From NCBI GenBank assembly GCA_035299025.1, contig DATGXK010000008.1, positions 620,001 to 684,000 on the forward strand: a DNA stretch of 64,000 nucleotides, in the 5' to 3' direction. Source of the DNA: Leadbetterella sp035299025. Its GTDB lineage: Bacteria; Bacteroidota; Bacteroidia; Cytophagales; Spirosomataceae. Made by a program: the position numbers and the translations under genes. The notes below the pieces were generated by a model. The model was not told the origin of the DNA. It was given only the letters and a program-made list of their open reading frames with translations, and searched no databases. Below are positions 63,604 through 64,000 of this stretch, in pieces. The number at the start of each line of letters is the position of its first letter. Position 1 is the stretch's first letter.

Positions 63604-64000
63604 ATGACACGATCAATATTACATTTGGATCTCGATACTTTTTTTGTGTCTGTTGAGCGTAAATATCATAGCGAACTCAAGGGTCTGCCGATAATCATAG
63701 GCGGCACGGGCGACCGGGGTGTGGTGTCGGCGGCCAGTTATGAGGTTCGGCGGTTTGGGGTGCATTCGGGTATGCCCATGAAACAAGCACGTATGCTATG
63801 TCCCGAAGCCCAAGTCATCAAAGGCAATGCTGGAGTTTACACAGAGGAGTCAAAGATTGTGACGGACATTCTCCGCGAGCATGTACCTGTTTTAGAAAAA
63901 GCCAGTGTAGACGAATTTTACGTGGATCTCACAGGTATGGACAAACACTTTGGCTGCTATAAGTTTGCGAGTGAACTACGCCAAAAAGTGATTAAAGAAA
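63604..64000 (+). CDS. second Y-family DNA polymerase, DinB-like (cut by window edge)
   Basis: 132 codons are visible from ATG 63604. The N-terminus MTRSILHLDLDTFFVSVERK, the finger segment GDRGVVSAASYEVRRFGVHS and SVDEFYVDLTGMDKHFGCYK match polymerase IV, with catalytic Asp9, Asp103 and Glu104. It differs from the dinB at 16420 (LDLDTFF against IDMDAFF), so it is a separate paralogue and not a repeat. The frame is open to the right edge; thumb and little finger lie beyond. Its function in translesion synthesis is inferred. Confidence 0.9.
   Translation, partial: MTRSILHLDLDTFFVSVERKYHSELKGLPIIIGGTGDRGVVSAASYEVRRFGVHSGMPMKQARMLCPEAQVIKGNAGVYTEESKIVTDILREHVPVLEKASVDEFYVDLTGMDKHFGCYKFASELRQKVIKE

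Overview
The window looks like chromosomal DNA of a Bacteroidota species, probably Cytophagales. The evidence is a SusC/SusD pair, signal peptides ending in A-Q, a membrane-anchored glycan regulator, weak Shine-Dalgarno signals and repeated TAnnTTTG boxes 10-30 nt upstream of starts. The order-level placement is inference. Most of the window is ordinary housekeeping sequence, interrupted by small accessory or decaying patches.

Layout. 1-5930: SPOR lipoprotein (cut by the window edge), S9 peptidase, DsbA-like protein, small secreted OB-like protein, Ogt and MurF. 5935-7980: a DUF4143 AAA ATPase with three 33-bp-period repeats upstream, then a decayed gene. 7977-10859: two cysteine peptidases in tandem, a caspase-like protein with Tudor-knot-like modules and a papain-like enzyme with a ~200-residue Glu-rich tail. 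10923-26150: hydrolase, glycerol kinase plus HpcH/HpaI aldolase, RhlE helicase, DNA polymerase IV, a DUF1761 gene broken by one stop codon, HemA, a histidine kinase, polyphosphate kinase, MsrA and a B12-type radical SAM protein.

26204-34430: a decayed antitoxin/Doc module, then a tight four-gene operon (27316-33014, minus strand) of H-NOX, hybrid kinase, FIST protein and hybrid kinase. FIST proteins include the NosP nitric-oxide sensors, so this operon may join two NO-sensing branches. It is flanked by a gene graveyard that contains a truncated copy of the 26.9-kb gene. 34427-42585: RNase HII, membrane proteins, MFS carrier, phosphatidylserine decarboxylase-like protein, a large membrane-TPR protein and DnaN.

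42682-54743 is a polysaccharide-utilisation locus: DUF1080 protein, GH29 fucosidase, a periplasmic-sensor/TM/SARP-like one-component regulator, SusC, SusD and a secreted clan-D-like glycosidase. The likely substrate is a fucosylated and/or galactosylated glycan (inference). 54761-55696 is a RAYT transposase gene bracketed by four REP-like hairpins; its 5' end is frameshifted at a T9 run. 55693-64000: acyltransferase-like membrane protein, PBP4-type carboxypeptidase, a possible small RNA, Crp-like regulator, PrfA, RdgB, AraC-type regulator, MenB and the start of a second Y-family polymerase that runs off the window.

No rRNA, tRNA or CRISPR array was recognised.
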